Assembly: GCA_051872395.1 (NCBI GenBank)
Contig: JBJEDU010000021.1
Location: 1 to 32,808, forward strand
DNA: 32,808 nt
Source of the DNA: JBJEDU01 sp051872395
Lineage (GTDB): Bacteria > Bacillota_I > Bacilli_A > RFN20 > CAG-826
Direction: 5' to 3'
Of the stretch, positions 7,996 through 14,803 are shown one piece after another; the stretch's first letter is position 1; the number at the start of each line of letters is the position of its first letter. The notes under the pieces were generated by a model. That model was not told the origin of the DNA. It saw only the letters and a program-made list of their open reading frames with translations, and ran no database searches. A program made the position numbers and the translations under genes.

Positions 7996-8463
7996 TTAAA
8001 TATTTTCAATAAATTGCAAAAGAAGCTCTTTCGCTTTTTCAACTGCTTGCTTTCTAACTTCTGAACGATTTCCATCAAAATGAAATTCATAACTAATCGC
8101 GTTAGTGAAAGATGAAATACCGATATAAATCGTTCCAGCTTCCTTATTTTCCATGACATCTGGTCCAGCATTACCAGTAAAAGATACACAAATATCACTC
8201 ACTAATTTCTTTCTTCCTAAATACGCCATCCTGGTCGCGGTTTCATTACTTATAACACCAAACTCATCAAGTTCAGCGTAACTCATTCCTAATAAACGCA
8301 CCTTTTCTTCAGTAAAATAAGTAACAATCGCTCCTTTAAAAAAATGTGAAGCGCCACTAATTGAAGTCATTTCTTCAGCGAATAAACCACCAGTAAATGA
8401 TTCAATAGAAGATAAAGTTAAACCTTTTTTACAAAATTGTTCTTTAATAACTTTTGTATCCAT
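7996..8463 (-). CDS. pncC: Nicotinamide-nucleotide amidohydrolase, stand-alone CinA C-terminal domain
   Basis: A 155-residue CinA C-terminal domain protein. The family deamidates NMN to nicotinic acid mononucleotide (PncC), recycling the NMN left by DNA ligase. Typical motifs are LSSIESFTGGLF near residue 20 (family ESCTGG, carrying the active-site Ser), FKGAIVTYFTEEKVRLLG, VSFTGNAGPD and GTIYIGI. In many Bacilli the domain is the C-terminal half of a longer CinA of about 415 residues. Here the N-terminal MoaB-like domain is absent, so this is the short form and not a truncated pseudogene. The cysteine of ESCTGG is replaced by Phe. It follows pgsA by 2 bases and precedes recA, keeping the Bacillus order pgsA-cinA-recA. 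Confidence 0.92.
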   Translation of the reverse strand: MDTKVIKEQFCKKGLTLSSIESFTGGLFAEEMTSISGASHFFKGAIVTYFTEEKVRLLGMSYAELDEFGVISNETATRMAYLGRKKLVSDICVSFTGNAGPDVMENKEAGTIYIGISSFTNAISYEFHFDGNRSEVRKQAVEKAKELLLQFIENI

Positions 8464-8465
8464 AA

Positions 8466-9092
8466 TTAATTTTTTAATACCTTTCTATTTTGATAAACAT
8501 AGATAACGCCAGACATAAATGAAACGAAAGTCGCTAAATAAACAATAAAATCAGTTATGTGAAGTCCGTTTATCCAATTGTGATCAAAATATGAAAATGG
8601 GAAACCATTTAATAAAACTAAAACTATCGCAACCATTTGTAAAACAGTTTTCATCTTGCCAAAAATATTCGCAGCGATGACAACTTTTTTACTACTAGCA
8701 ATAAATCTTAATGCATCGACAACTATATCTCTTCCAATCATGATGATGACACACCAAACATTAAAAGAAAGATTTCCACTAGCGTAAGGAGCGAAAATCG
8801 AAGGTGCGCTCAAAAATATAATCATCGAATTAATTAATAATTTATCGGCAACTGGGTCTAAAAATTTTCCTAAATCAGTCACTTGATGATTTTTTCTTGC
8901 TAAATATCCATCTAAAAAGTCAGTAAAAGAGGCGATAATGAAAAATATACAAACAATTAAAAATACAAGATTAATTCCAGTATTTTCTAAGGTTGGTAAA
9001 TTCAAATCTAAAAAAGACAAAACGAATAAAGCAATGATTAATAGAATAATAGCGATAATTCTTGAAAAAGTAATTTTAGTAGGTAAATTCAT
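8466..9092 (-). CDS. pgsA: CDP-diacylglycerol--glycerol-3-phosphate 3-phosphatidyltransferase
   Basis: Membrane enzyme making phosphatidylglycerol phosphate from CDP-diacylglycerol and sn-glycerol-3-phosphate, the committed step to anionic phospholipid. The protein is 208 residues from the ATG at 9092. Its first segment NLPTKITFSRI is the usual PgsA opening. The CDP-alcohol phosphotransferase signature D-G-x2-A-R-x8-G-x3-D-x3-D is intact (DGYLAR to DPVAD), and several transmembrane helices are evident. AAAGGA lies 7 bases before this ATG. A 16-residue longer frame exists but would start inside the RNase P RNA, so it is not used. Only 20 bases separate the RNase P RNA from this start. GpsA at 14.8 kb makes its glycerol-3-phosphate substrate. 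Confidence 0.95.
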   Translation of the reverse strand: MNLPTKITFSRIIAIILLIIALFVLSFLDLNLPTLENTGINLVFLIVCIFFIIASFTDFLDGYLARKNHQVTDLGKFLDPVADKLLINSMIIFLSAPSIFAPYASGNLSFNVWCVIIMIGRDIVVDALRFIASSKKVVIAANIFGKMKTVLQMVAIVLVLLNGFPFSYFDHNWINGLHITDFIVYLATFVSFMSGVIYVYQNRKVLKN

Positions 9093-9112
9093 AATAAATC
9101 CTTTAGTGAGTA

Positions 9113-9445
9113 CCCAGTCCTGTAAGCCATGTTTTGTCAAGAATAATCATCTATCTAAGCTAAGCTTACCACTTTCAGTTGTTATTCCTTTAAGTGATCT
9201 CCCTTACCAAAATTTAGGTTTCTCGTTTGTGGGGTTTACCGCGTTTCATCTTATTATTTCTAATAAGCTCGTCTCTGTGGCACTTTATAGGACTTCGCCA
9301 TAGTTTCCCTTAGGCTAATTCCCGCCTTCATGTACTCCTACATGACTGGTGTTATTTTTTCCACCAGCACAATCACTACAAGCATTTCAGCTTGTACGAG
9401 CATGGACTTTCCTCTACTTAATAAGCAGCGATTATTCAGACTGGG
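9113..9445 (-). ncRNA. rnpB: RNase P RNA, Bacillus type, compact
   Basis: Catalytic RNA of RNase P, which matures the 5' ends of tRNAs. On the minus strand the universally conserved blocks appear in order: TAATCGCTGC, GAGGAAAGTCCATGCTCG (P4 5' side), AAAGTGCCACAGAGACGA, AACGCGGTAAACCCC, GAGAAACC, TAGATAGATGATT and ACAAAACATGGCTTACAGG (P4 3' side). P1 pairs 9439-9445 with 9113-9119. Blocks match the B. subtilis type B RNA closely, but the P19-type insertion near the 3' end is missing, giving about 333 nt against about 400. It lies 6 bases after gpsB (order conserved in Bacillus) and 20 bases before pgsA, with no terminator of its own. Confidence 0.97.
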
Positions 9446-9451
9446 ATAATT

Positions 9452-9808
9452 TTATTTAATTTTTGTTGGATCTTTGCCGAGGCTATAAATATATTTTTCT
9501 AAAGCATTAATTCTTTGAAGATATTCGATATTTTCTAAAGAAATGTTTTTGTTATCAGCAATACCATTAAATTTATTTTTATAATTAGCAATGACGATTT
9601 CCTGTTCTCTAATGGTATCTTTATAATCCTTATTATTTTTTATTAAAGAATCATATTCTTCTTTTTTTAATAAGACATTATTTTCCACGAGAAGATAGTC
9701 AGTAATGACTTCATCAAGAAATTCATCAACTTCAAGAGGATCATAACCTTTTGATTTGCCGTTAAAAACTTTATTTAGTAATTGCGTAGAACTTAATTTC
9801 AATTTCAT
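9452..9808 (-). CDS. gpsB: GpsB, DivIVA-domain cell division protein
   Basis: A 118-residue cytoplasmic coiled-coil protein of the DivIVA/GpsB family, which bridges division-site proteins and, in Bacillus, the penicillin-binding protein PBP1. The N-terminal membrane-binding domain is visible: LSSTQLLNKVF, then GYDPLEVDEFLDEVITDY (residues about 20-38), the family signature. A helical coiled coil follows, then a short C-terminal helix (LENIEYLQRINALEKYIYSLGK) suited to the trimer-forming tail. Its promoter has a 19-bp dyad over the -10 box. The next element, RNase P RNA, is 6 bases downstream, as in Bacillus. A DivIVA paralogue is the main alternative, but size and gene order favour GpsB. Confidence 0.88.
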   Translation of the reverse strand: MKLKLSSTQLLNKVFNGKSKGYDPLEVDEFLDEVITDYLLVENNVLLKKEEYDSLIKNNKDYKDTIREQEIVIANYKNKFNGIADNKNISLENIEYLQRINALEKYIYSLGKDPTKIK

Positions 9809-9817
9809 ATCTCGGCC

Positions 9818-9853
9818 TTCTTATATAATATAAGAAACTCGCTATATATTCAA
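9818..9853 (-). promoter_or_regulatory. gpsB promoter overlapped by a 19-bp perfect dyad
   Basis: On the minus strand TTGAAT (9848-9853) and TATTAT (9825-9830) are 17 bases apart. A perfect inverted repeat with 9-base arms and a single central base, TTCTTATATAATATAAGAA, covers 9818-9836, from the -10 box to about the start of transcription. This is the geometry of a repressor operator. The predicted leader is only about 10 bases. Confidence 0.6.
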
Positions 9854-9951
9854 TCCATAAACAAAAATATTATGTGAAATATTTTATATTAAATTTGAGT
9901 AGAAAAGTTTTTTGCTTTCGATAATATTTTAGTAGTGGTATATTGAAAGAA

Positions 9952-10683
9952 ATGAAAAAATTGACAAAGATTTTAAAAGGATATAAACATATTTGTTTCT
10001 TTGATTTAGAAGGGACTCAAATATCGCATGAATGTATCGCAATTGGTGCGGTTTTAGCGTTAATTAACAAAAAAGGACAAATAAAAAAAGAAAAATCACC
10101 CTTTAAAATTTATGTTAAATCAAAAAATAAAGTTGGAAAATATGTTGAAAATCTAACAGGTATTAAAGATGAAATGTTAGATAAAGAGGGTGTCAGTTTT
10201 AAAGACGCCATGCACCAATTCAAAACATATTTAGGTGCTGCTTTTAAAAATTCACTATTTATGAGTTTTGGTAATCACGATATGACCATCGTGAAAAATT
10301 CCATCTCCTATAACTTAGACGCTCCTATTGAAATATGTCGACAAATTCAAAAGAATTATTGTGATTTTATTCCGATTATTTCTGAATTTATTAAGGATGA
10401 TAATAATTCTCCAATGTCTTTAGTGCATTATTGTGAACTTTTCAATTGCTTAAGTGAAGGAACACCACACAATCCAGATGTTGACGCGATAAATTTAAAA
10501 AATCTATATTCAGCGTTTTTATCAAATAAAGATATCGTAATCGAAGGTTATAAAAAAGTTCTTTATAAAATGAATAATCTTCCTCTTCCAATACTAAGGA
10601 TGATGCAAAAATTAAAAAACGGGGAAGATGTCAGCCCGAAAAGTTTTGAAGACGAAGTAATTAAGGTAATTAATGATGATTAA
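9952..10683 (+). CDS. DEDDh 3'-5' exonuclease family protein
   Basis: A roughly 243-residue exonuclease of the RNase T/DnaQ superfamily (KapD- or Eri-1-like rather than the polymerase proofreading subunit). All acidic metal-binding positions and the DEDDh histidine are seen: FDLEGT (ExoI Asp and Glu, about residue 18), GNHDMTIVKNS (ExoII Asp, about 115), and HNPDVDAINL (ExoIII, H-x4-D, about 180). The substrate, DNA or RNA, cannot be told from sequence. An in-frame TTG lies 9 bases upstream; I prefer the ATG at 9952, although neither has a strong Shine-Dalgarno sequence. It overlaps recU by 11 bases, so the two form a plus-strand pair, which hints at a DNA-processing role. Confidence 0.8.
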   Translation: MKKLTKILKGYKHICFFDLEGTQISHECIAIGAVLALINKKGQIKKEKSPFKIYVKSKNKVGKYVENLTGIKDEMLDKEGVSFKDAMHQFKTYLGAAFKNSLFMSFGNHDMTIVKNSISYNLDAPIEICRQIQKNYCDFIPIISEFIKDDNNSPMSLVHYCELFNCLSEGTPHNPDVDAINLKNLYSAFLSNKDIVIEGYKKVLYKMNNLPLPILRMMQKLKNGEDVSPKSFEDEVIKVINDD

Positions 10684-11266
10684 ATATTCCAACGGAAAAG
10701 AATATAAACCCACTATCGAGAAAAAGAAAACGATGAAAATCAAATCTCGTTCTTCTGCTAATCGAGGAATGAATCTCGAAGACGATATCAACAAAAGTAA
10801 CAAATATTATTTAGAAAAAAATATATGCTTAATTTATAAAAGACCAACCCCAATTAACATAGTTAAAGTCGATTATTCTCGCGGTTCAAAAATTACTGAT
10901 GCGTATTTTGAAAAACAATCGACCACTGATTATAACGGTGTCTATAAAGGTCGCTATATCGATTTCGAAGCAAAAAATACAAAAAATAATTCTTCTTTCC
11001 CTTTACATAATATTTATAAACATCAAATTGAACATTTAAGAAATGTTATTTTACATCAAGGAATTGCCTTTTTTATCATTGAATTTGAACTAAAAGATGA
11101 AGTGTATCTTTTAGATGCAAAATTCATTATTGATTTCATTGAAAAAAATGAAAGAAAATCAATTCCATATTCAGAAATTAAAGAAAATGGAATATTAATT
11201 GAAAGAGGTTATAATCCTCGATTAGATTACATATCCGCGATTGATAAATTTTATTTTAATTGTTGA
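10673..11266 (+). CDS. recU: Holliday junction resolvase RecU
   Basis: Cleaves four-way DNA junctions during recombination and segregation and modulates RecA. The 197-residue protein carries the RecU signature: NRGMNLEDDIN (about residue 30), KRPTPINIVKVDYSRG, then the nuclease core STTDYNGVYKGRYIDFEAKNTKN with the catalytic Asp, Glu and Lys, and HNIYKHQIEHL. The start is one of two adjacent ATG codons (10673, 10676) behind TTAAGG, overlapping the exonuclease gene. In Bacillus recU stands beside ponA, nth and dnaD; here nth follows directly in convergent orientation and ponA is missing. Its last 16 bases overlap the end of nth on the other strand. Confidence 0.96.
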   Translation: MMIKYSNGKEYKPTIEKKKTMKIKSRSSANRGMNLEDDINKSNKYYLEKNICLIYKRPTPINIVKVDYSRGSKITDAYFEKQSTTDYNGVYKGRYIDFEAKNTKNNSSFPLHNIYKHQIEHLRNVILHQGIAFFIIEFELKDEVYLLDAKFIIDFIEKNERKSIPYSEIKENGILIERGYNPRLDYISAIDKFYFNC

Positions 11267-11889
11267 TAATATTGACAATATTTTTTTAACGCACAATCAG
11301 TACAATTTGGATTGATTGCCTTACATTTATATCGACCAAAAAATATTAATAAATGATGAAATTTATTCCAATATTTAGAGTCGATATTTTTCTTTACTGT
11401 TTGACTAGCTAAGTCAGGATCTTTTTCTTTAATTATTTTAAGTCGAGATAAAATTCTTAAAATGTGAGTATCAGCAGGAAAATCTTCGATATGAAATATT
11501 TCAATTCTTATCACTCTCGCACTTTTATTTCCAATGCCAGAAAGAGAAGTTAAATCATCCATTTCATAAGGTAATTTATCATAATATTTTTCATGCAAAG
11601 TTTTAAAGAAACTCAAGATATTTTTCGCTTTTGATTTTGATAATCCTAACGGTTTAATTATCGAATAAATATCTTCATAAGTTGCCGATAAATAATCTTC
11701 GATATTTGGATATTTTTTAAATAACTTTTCACTTACTAAATTGACCATTTTATCGCTTGTCTGCGCGCTCAATAAAACCGCGATTGCCAGTTCATAATCT
11801 TTTGAATAATTGAGTTCACATTTCGCGTTAGGGAAAATTGAATATAAATAATTATAAGTATCTAATAATATTTGTTTTTTATTAATCAT
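11251..11889 (-). CDS. nth: Endonuclease III, base-excision glycosylase/AP lyase
   Basis: Removes oxidised pyrimidines and nicks the abasic site. The 212-residue protein has the helix-hairpin-helix LTSLSGIGNKSARVI with the catalytic Lys, followed by FPADTHILRI carrying the catalytic Asp. The C-terminal [4Fe-4S] ligand set C-x6-C-x2-C-x5-C is intact (CKAINPNCTDCALKKYC). It overlaps the dnaD stop by 8 bases and lies just downstream of dnaD, as in Bacillus. Its 3' end overlaps the convergent recU by 16 bases and I see no terminator hairpin there, so antisense read-through in both directions is likely. It is a client of the SUF system encoded further right. Confidence 0.97.
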   Translation of the reverse strand: MINKKQILLDTYNYLYSIFPNAKCELNYSKDYELAIAVLLSAQTSDKMVNLVSEKLFKKYPNIEDYLSATYEDIYSIIKPLGLSKSKAKNILSFFKTLHEKYYDKLPYEMDDLTSLSGIGNKSARVIRIEIFHIEDFPADTHILRILSRLKIIKEKDPDLASQTVKKNIDSKYWNKFHHLLIFFGRYKCKAINPNCTDCALKKYCQYYQQLK

Positions 11890-12523
11890 CTTTTATCCAT
11901 GGTGTTTTAGCGATTCTTATCGTTTCATCCAAATTTTTATCCCAGTCTTTATTAATTGGGGATGAACCTTCATTTTCAATATCATCTCGCTTTTGCCAAG
12001 ACAATAAAATTTTATCGATAGAACGGAAACTTTTTTTATTTTTACTCAAGGCTTCTTTTAAAGCTTCAATAATTAAATTTTCTGAATAACCCATCGATAA
12101 CCATTCTTGAATTTGACTCACTTCAACAGGAGAAAGAGGACGAGAAAATAATTGTTCAAATTTTAAATAAATATTAGTGTCATTGTTTTTCTTAGAAATG
12201 ATATTACTATTTTCTTCATCGACAAAATCTAATTTAAATTGATTATAAAGTTTATCCATCAAAGGTTTGATAGAAGTATAAGTATCATCATCTTTTTGAA
12301 TATAAGTTATTAATCCCTTTTCAAGTAAAGAGGTCAATATTTCATCAATCTTTTTAGTTTTATAGCTCATTTTTAACGCTAATTGATTTGGAACGATGAA
12401 ATTATTACCTTGCTCTTTTAAATGGTCAATCATCAAAAGAGTGATGACTTCTTCTTCACTTATTTTTAATTTTTTATAATGGTCTAATAATAGATATTTA
12501 AAATCTAAAGCATCTTTAATCAT
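11882..12523 (-). CDS. dnaD: DnaD replication initiation/restart protein
   Basis: Loads with DnaB and DnaI at the Firmicute replication origin and in PriA-dependent restart. The 213-residue protein has an N-terminal winged-helix region (about residues 20-85) and a C-terminal DnaB_2/DnaD domain. The latter includes the SPVEVSQIQEWLSMGYSENLIIEALKEA stretch (about 130-160) and the SIDKILLSW motif typical of the YxxxIxxxW signature, with Trp retained. The GGAGAG Shine-Dalgarno sequence lies before the ATG. It is 23 bases after cca and overlaps nth, keeping the dnaD-nth order of Bacillus. Confidence 0.93.
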   Translation of the reverse strand: MIKDALDFKYLLLDHYKKLKISEEEVITLLMIDHLKEQGNNFIVPNQLALKMSYKTKKIDEILTSLLEKGLITYIQKDDDTYTSIKPLMDKLYNQFKLDFVDEENSNIISKKNNDTNIYLKFEQLFSRPLSPVEVSQIQEWLSMGYSENLIIEALKEALSKNKKSFRSIDKILLSWQKRDDIENEGSSPINKDWDKNLDETIRIAKTPWIKDD

Positions 12524-12546
12524 AACTTTTCTCTCCTCAATAGCGG

Positions 12547-13239
12547 TTATATCATAGATATATCAATGTATTTATTAATATTATATTTACATAATAATTT
12601 TTTGTAATTATCAAATAAATTTTTATCAACTTTTTTTGATTCTTGTTTAATTTTTTCTTTGTTTAAATTTGATACTAAATAAGAATATTTCTTTAAAACT
12701 TTATCTAATTTCTTTTCAATAGAAAAGTCAAACATCACGGAAAATCTTATCGCTCGAAATATACGAAGTGGATCTTCTTTAATCCTTTTTATAGGACAGC
12801 CAACCATCCGAATAATTTTGTTTTCAATATCTTTTTGTCCGTTAGTGAAATCATATATTTTTAATTTATCGTCCATATATAAAGCATTGAGGGTAAAATC
12901 TCTTCTTTTATAATCGATTTTCATCTTTTTAACAAATTGAATCTTTTTAGGATGACGATAATCTTTATATGATTTTTCTTTTCTAAAAGAAGCAATATCA
13001 AAAGAACAAGATTGATATTTTAGTTTGATGACACCGTATTTTTTAAATGAATCATTATAATTTAATGAATCTAAAACACTGATAACTTCCTCAGGATTTG
13101 CGTCAGTTGCGACATCAAAATCAATGACTTCTTTATGAAGTAAAATATCTCTTACTGAACCACCAACAAGATAAAGATGAAAACCTTTTTTACTAAATAA
13201 AGTTGATAAAGATAAATATGAATTAATATTTTTTATCAT
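12547..13239 (-). CDS. cca: CCA-adding tRNA nucleotidyltransferase, short form
   Basis: Adds or repairs the 3' CCA of tRNA without a template. The class II head and neck are intact: LYLVGGSVRDILL (residues about 22-34), FDVATDANPEE with the catalytic Asp pair, DIASFRKEKSY, RRDFTLNALYM, and the nucleotide-selecting neck helix EDPLRIFRAIRFS. The protein then stops at 230 residues, whereas B. subtilis Cca has about 397, so most of the body and tail that hold the tRNA elbow is lacking. The stop codon is not near an obvious frameshift and dnaD begins 23 bases later, so this seems a genuine short form. A CC-adding, A-adding or poly(A) role is possible. ATG overlaps the glycosyltransferase stop (ATGA). 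Confidence 0.85.
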   Translation of the reverse strand: MIKNINSYLSLSTLFSKKGFHLYLVGGSVRDILLHKEVIDFDVATDANPEEVISVLDSLNYNDSFKKYGVIKLKYQSCSFDIASFRKEKSYKDYRHPKKIQFVKKMKIDYKRRDFTLNALYMDDKLKIYDFTNGQKDIENKIIRMVGCPIKRIKEDPLRIFRAIRFSVMFDFSIEKKLDKVLKKYSYLVSNLNKEKIKQESKKVDKNLFDNYKKLLCKYNINKYIDISMI

Positions 13240-14291
13240 TTTGTTTTCTTTTCTTTAAGATGTTTATTTGGATATTTATTATAAATATTTTTATAATATT
13301 CATCCCATAATTTTTTGACATTATCGACACTATAAAATTGTTTTAACTTGATAGAATCTTCTTTGATTTCTTGATAGAAAGATTCATCATCTTTCAATTT
13401 ATTAATCAAAGAAGAAAATTCTTCATTATCATGACCCACTAAATAGGGAGTAAAGAAAATATCTTTATATAAATCTAAATCTCTAACCAAGAAAGGAATT
13501 TCGGCATTGACACATTCTAATAGAGTCATTGGGAAAAGTTCTTGATAGCTTGGTAAAAATAGCATATTCGCGCAATTGAATATTCCATTCATTTTCTTTC
13601 TTTCGACGATACCTAAAAATTTCAAATTAGCAGGTGGATTATCAATAATTTGTTTAATTTCATCATATCCTGCGGTTAATTTTCCAAAGGAAAAACCTCC
13701 TGCCCAAACGAATTGTATATCAGGATTTTTTAAAGCAACTTGATAAAAATCAACAATTCCTTTTCTCGTTTGAGTTTGTCCCACTCCTAGAACGATAAAT
13801 TTATCTTTTGGTAAATTAAATTCATCTTTAATTTTATCTATTTCTTCCTTTTCTAAAGGATGAAATTCTTTATTTGAAACAGAATTAGGAACATAGGTAA
13901 TTTTTTCTTTAGGAATTCCAACCTTAAGTAAATCTTTAATGAAATATGGATTGACCACGACGACTTCATCAGCTTTTTTATAAAATTTTAAAACATACCA
14001 TCGATAAGGTTTAAACCATCCTTTTGGCATCTTTAATGAGCCATCATCAATTTCAGGAATAAAATGAACATACACTATGTTGATTCTCTTTTTTCTAAAT
14101 TTAAAAAAGAATGTTGGATTGACCGTATGAAAATGATTGATATCAGCTTTCTTAGGACTTTTATTATTGATGGTGACATCAAAATCAGGAAGAGATTTAA
14201 TAATTTCTACTTGTTCAAAGAAATTCGCTCCAACACCTTGACCTTCGATGTTTAAACCACCGGCGTACATATTAACTTTAATTTTATTCAT
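13236..14291 (-). CDS. GT4-family glycosyltransferase, probably membrane glycolipid synthesis
   Basis: A 351-residue GT-B fold glycosyltransferase. The N-terminal acceptor domain opens with NMYAGGLNIEGQGVGANFFEQV, and the C-terminal donor domain has VLGVGQTQTRKGI and the GT4 E-x7-E motif in SYQELFPMTLLECVNAEIP. No transmembrane helix is visible, but basic surfaces near the N terminus suit peripheral membrane binding. The closest types I recall are the Gram-positive diacylglycerol glycosyltransferases (CpoA and relatives); the acceptor is inferred. In Bacillus the gene before cca is bshA, also a GT4 enzyme, so a displaced bshA-like role is an alternative. ATG 14291 is chosen for its GAGGT; an in-frame TTG 21 bases upstream is ignored. 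Confidence 0.8.
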   Translation of the reverse strand: MNKIKVNMYAGGLNIEGQGVGANFFEQVEIIKSLPDFDVTINNKSPKKADINHFHTVNPTFFFKFRKKRINIVYVHFIPEIDDGSLKMPKGWFKPYRWYVLKFYKKADEVVVVNPYFIKDLLKVGIPKEKITYVPNSVSNKEFHPLEKEEIDKIKDEFNLPKDKFIVLGVGQTQTRKGIVDFYQVALKNPDIQFVWAGGFSFGKLTAGYDEIKQIIDNPPANLKFLGIVERKKMNGIFNCANMLFLPSYQELFPMTLLECVNAEIPFLVRDLDLYKDIFFTPYLVGHDNEEFSSLINKLKDDESFYQEIKEDSIKLKQFYSVDNVKKLWDEYYKNIYNKYPNKHLKEKKTK

Positions 14292-14316
14292 AAAATTTAA
14301 ACCTCGTATCAATTTG

Positions 14317-14322
14317 AGTATA
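14317..14322 (-). promoter_or_regulatory. Extended -10 promoter of the glycosyltransferase-cca-dnaD-nth unit
   Basis: TGTTATACT on the minus strand gives an extended -10 element (TATACT at 14317-14322) about 26 bases before the ATG. No convincing -35 hexamer is seen, as is common for extended -10 promoters. Confidence 0.45.
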
Positions 14323-14345
14323 ACAAAAATTAATCAATATCTAAA

Positions 14346-14379
14346 TAATAAAAAGTGGAAGATAATTCCATCTTCCACT
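14346..14379 (-). terminator. Rho-independent terminator after hup
   Basis: A perfect 10-base-pair stem (AGTGGAAGAT with ATCTTCCACT, 14354-14379) and a 6-base loop are followed on the minus strand by TTTTATTATT. It ends the monocistronic hup transcript. Confidence 0.9.
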
Positions 14380-14404
14380 AATAAACAATAATTATAGATA
14401 ATTA

Positions 14405-14683
14405 TTATAATTTTTCTTTAAGAGTTTTTGATAATCTAAAGACTACTGAATGACTTTGTGCAATTTCAATCTTCTCGTGTGAACGAGGATGTGTACCAGT
14501 ACGGGCTGCTCTGGTTTTTGGTGAGAAAACACCGAAATTGACAACATTAATTTCTTTACCTTCCACTAATGCTTTTTCCATTGTAAGGAATAATGCATCA
14601 AGCGCTGCTTCGGTATCTTTTTTAGAAAGACCTGCTTCTAAAGCAACAGCGTCTACAAGGTCACGCTTGTTAAGTTTAGCCAT
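14405..14683 (-). CDS. hup: HU-family DNA-binding protein
   Basis: Histone-like protein that bends and compacts DNA. The 92-residue chain from ATG 14683 begins MAKLNKRDLVDAVA, shows the helical dimer core, then the beta-arm segment NVVNFGVFSPKTRAARTG with the RTG-xx-P tip (GTHPRSHEKIEI) that intercalates DNA. Normal HU length is about 90. A frame opening 6 codons earlier exists, but GGAGGT placed 10 bases before 14683 fixes the start. It has its own promoter and strong terminator, consistent with an abundant monocistronic product. Confidence 0.97.
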   Translation of the reverse strand: MAKLNKRDLVDAVALEAGLSKKDTEAALDALFLTMEKALVEGKEINVVNFGVFSPKTRAARTGTHPRSHEKIEIAQSHSVVFRLSKTLKEKL

Positions 14684-14709
14684 AAGAATATGTACCTCCA
14701 ACTACTTTT

Positions 14710-14738
14710 ATTATCACATAATTTCAAAATTTTAACAA
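14710..14738 (-). promoter_or_regulatory. hup promoter
   Basis: TTGTTA (14733-14738) and GATAAT (14710-14715) on the minus strand are exactly 17 bases apart, placing the transcript start about 20 bases upstream of the hup ATG. Confidence 0.65.
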
Positions 14739-14758
14739 TAAAATCGAAATTTTTTGCA

Positions 14759-14779
14759 CTTAAAAAGATAAAAAATCTT
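14759..14779 (-). terminator. Weak terminator after gpsA
   Basis: AAGAT and ATCTT (14765-14779) form a 5-base-pair stem with a U-rich loop and a short U run on the minus strand. It is AT-only apart from one pair, so termination would be partial. Confidence 0.3.
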
Positions 14780-14803
14780 GTTAATGTATTTGGTTAAATA
14801 TTA

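Noticed and set aside
7968..8198. 76-codon minus-strand frame
   Set aside because: Out-of-frame shadow of pncC with no recognisable features or ribosome binding site.
7996..8463. pncC as a truncated cinA pseudogene
   Set aside because: It has its own start, full C-terminal domain and operon position. Stand-alone forms are known, and no remnant of the N-terminal domain precedes it, since pgsA ends 2 bases away.
9093..9140. Longer pgsA start
   Set aside because: The extra codons lie in the RNase P RNA 3' end, and the ATG at 9092 has a proper ribosome binding site and the family's N terminus.
8938..9303. 121-codon plus-strand frame
   Set aside because: It is antisense to pgsA and the RNase P RNA, and shows no protein family features.
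10673..14312. UGA as tryptophan (mycoplasma code), because recU and the glycosyltransferase end in TGA followed at once by TAA
   Set aside because: All long genes are full length with UGA as stop and use UGG for Trp. Reading through the TGA of the 107-residue gene would run into cmk in the wrong frame.
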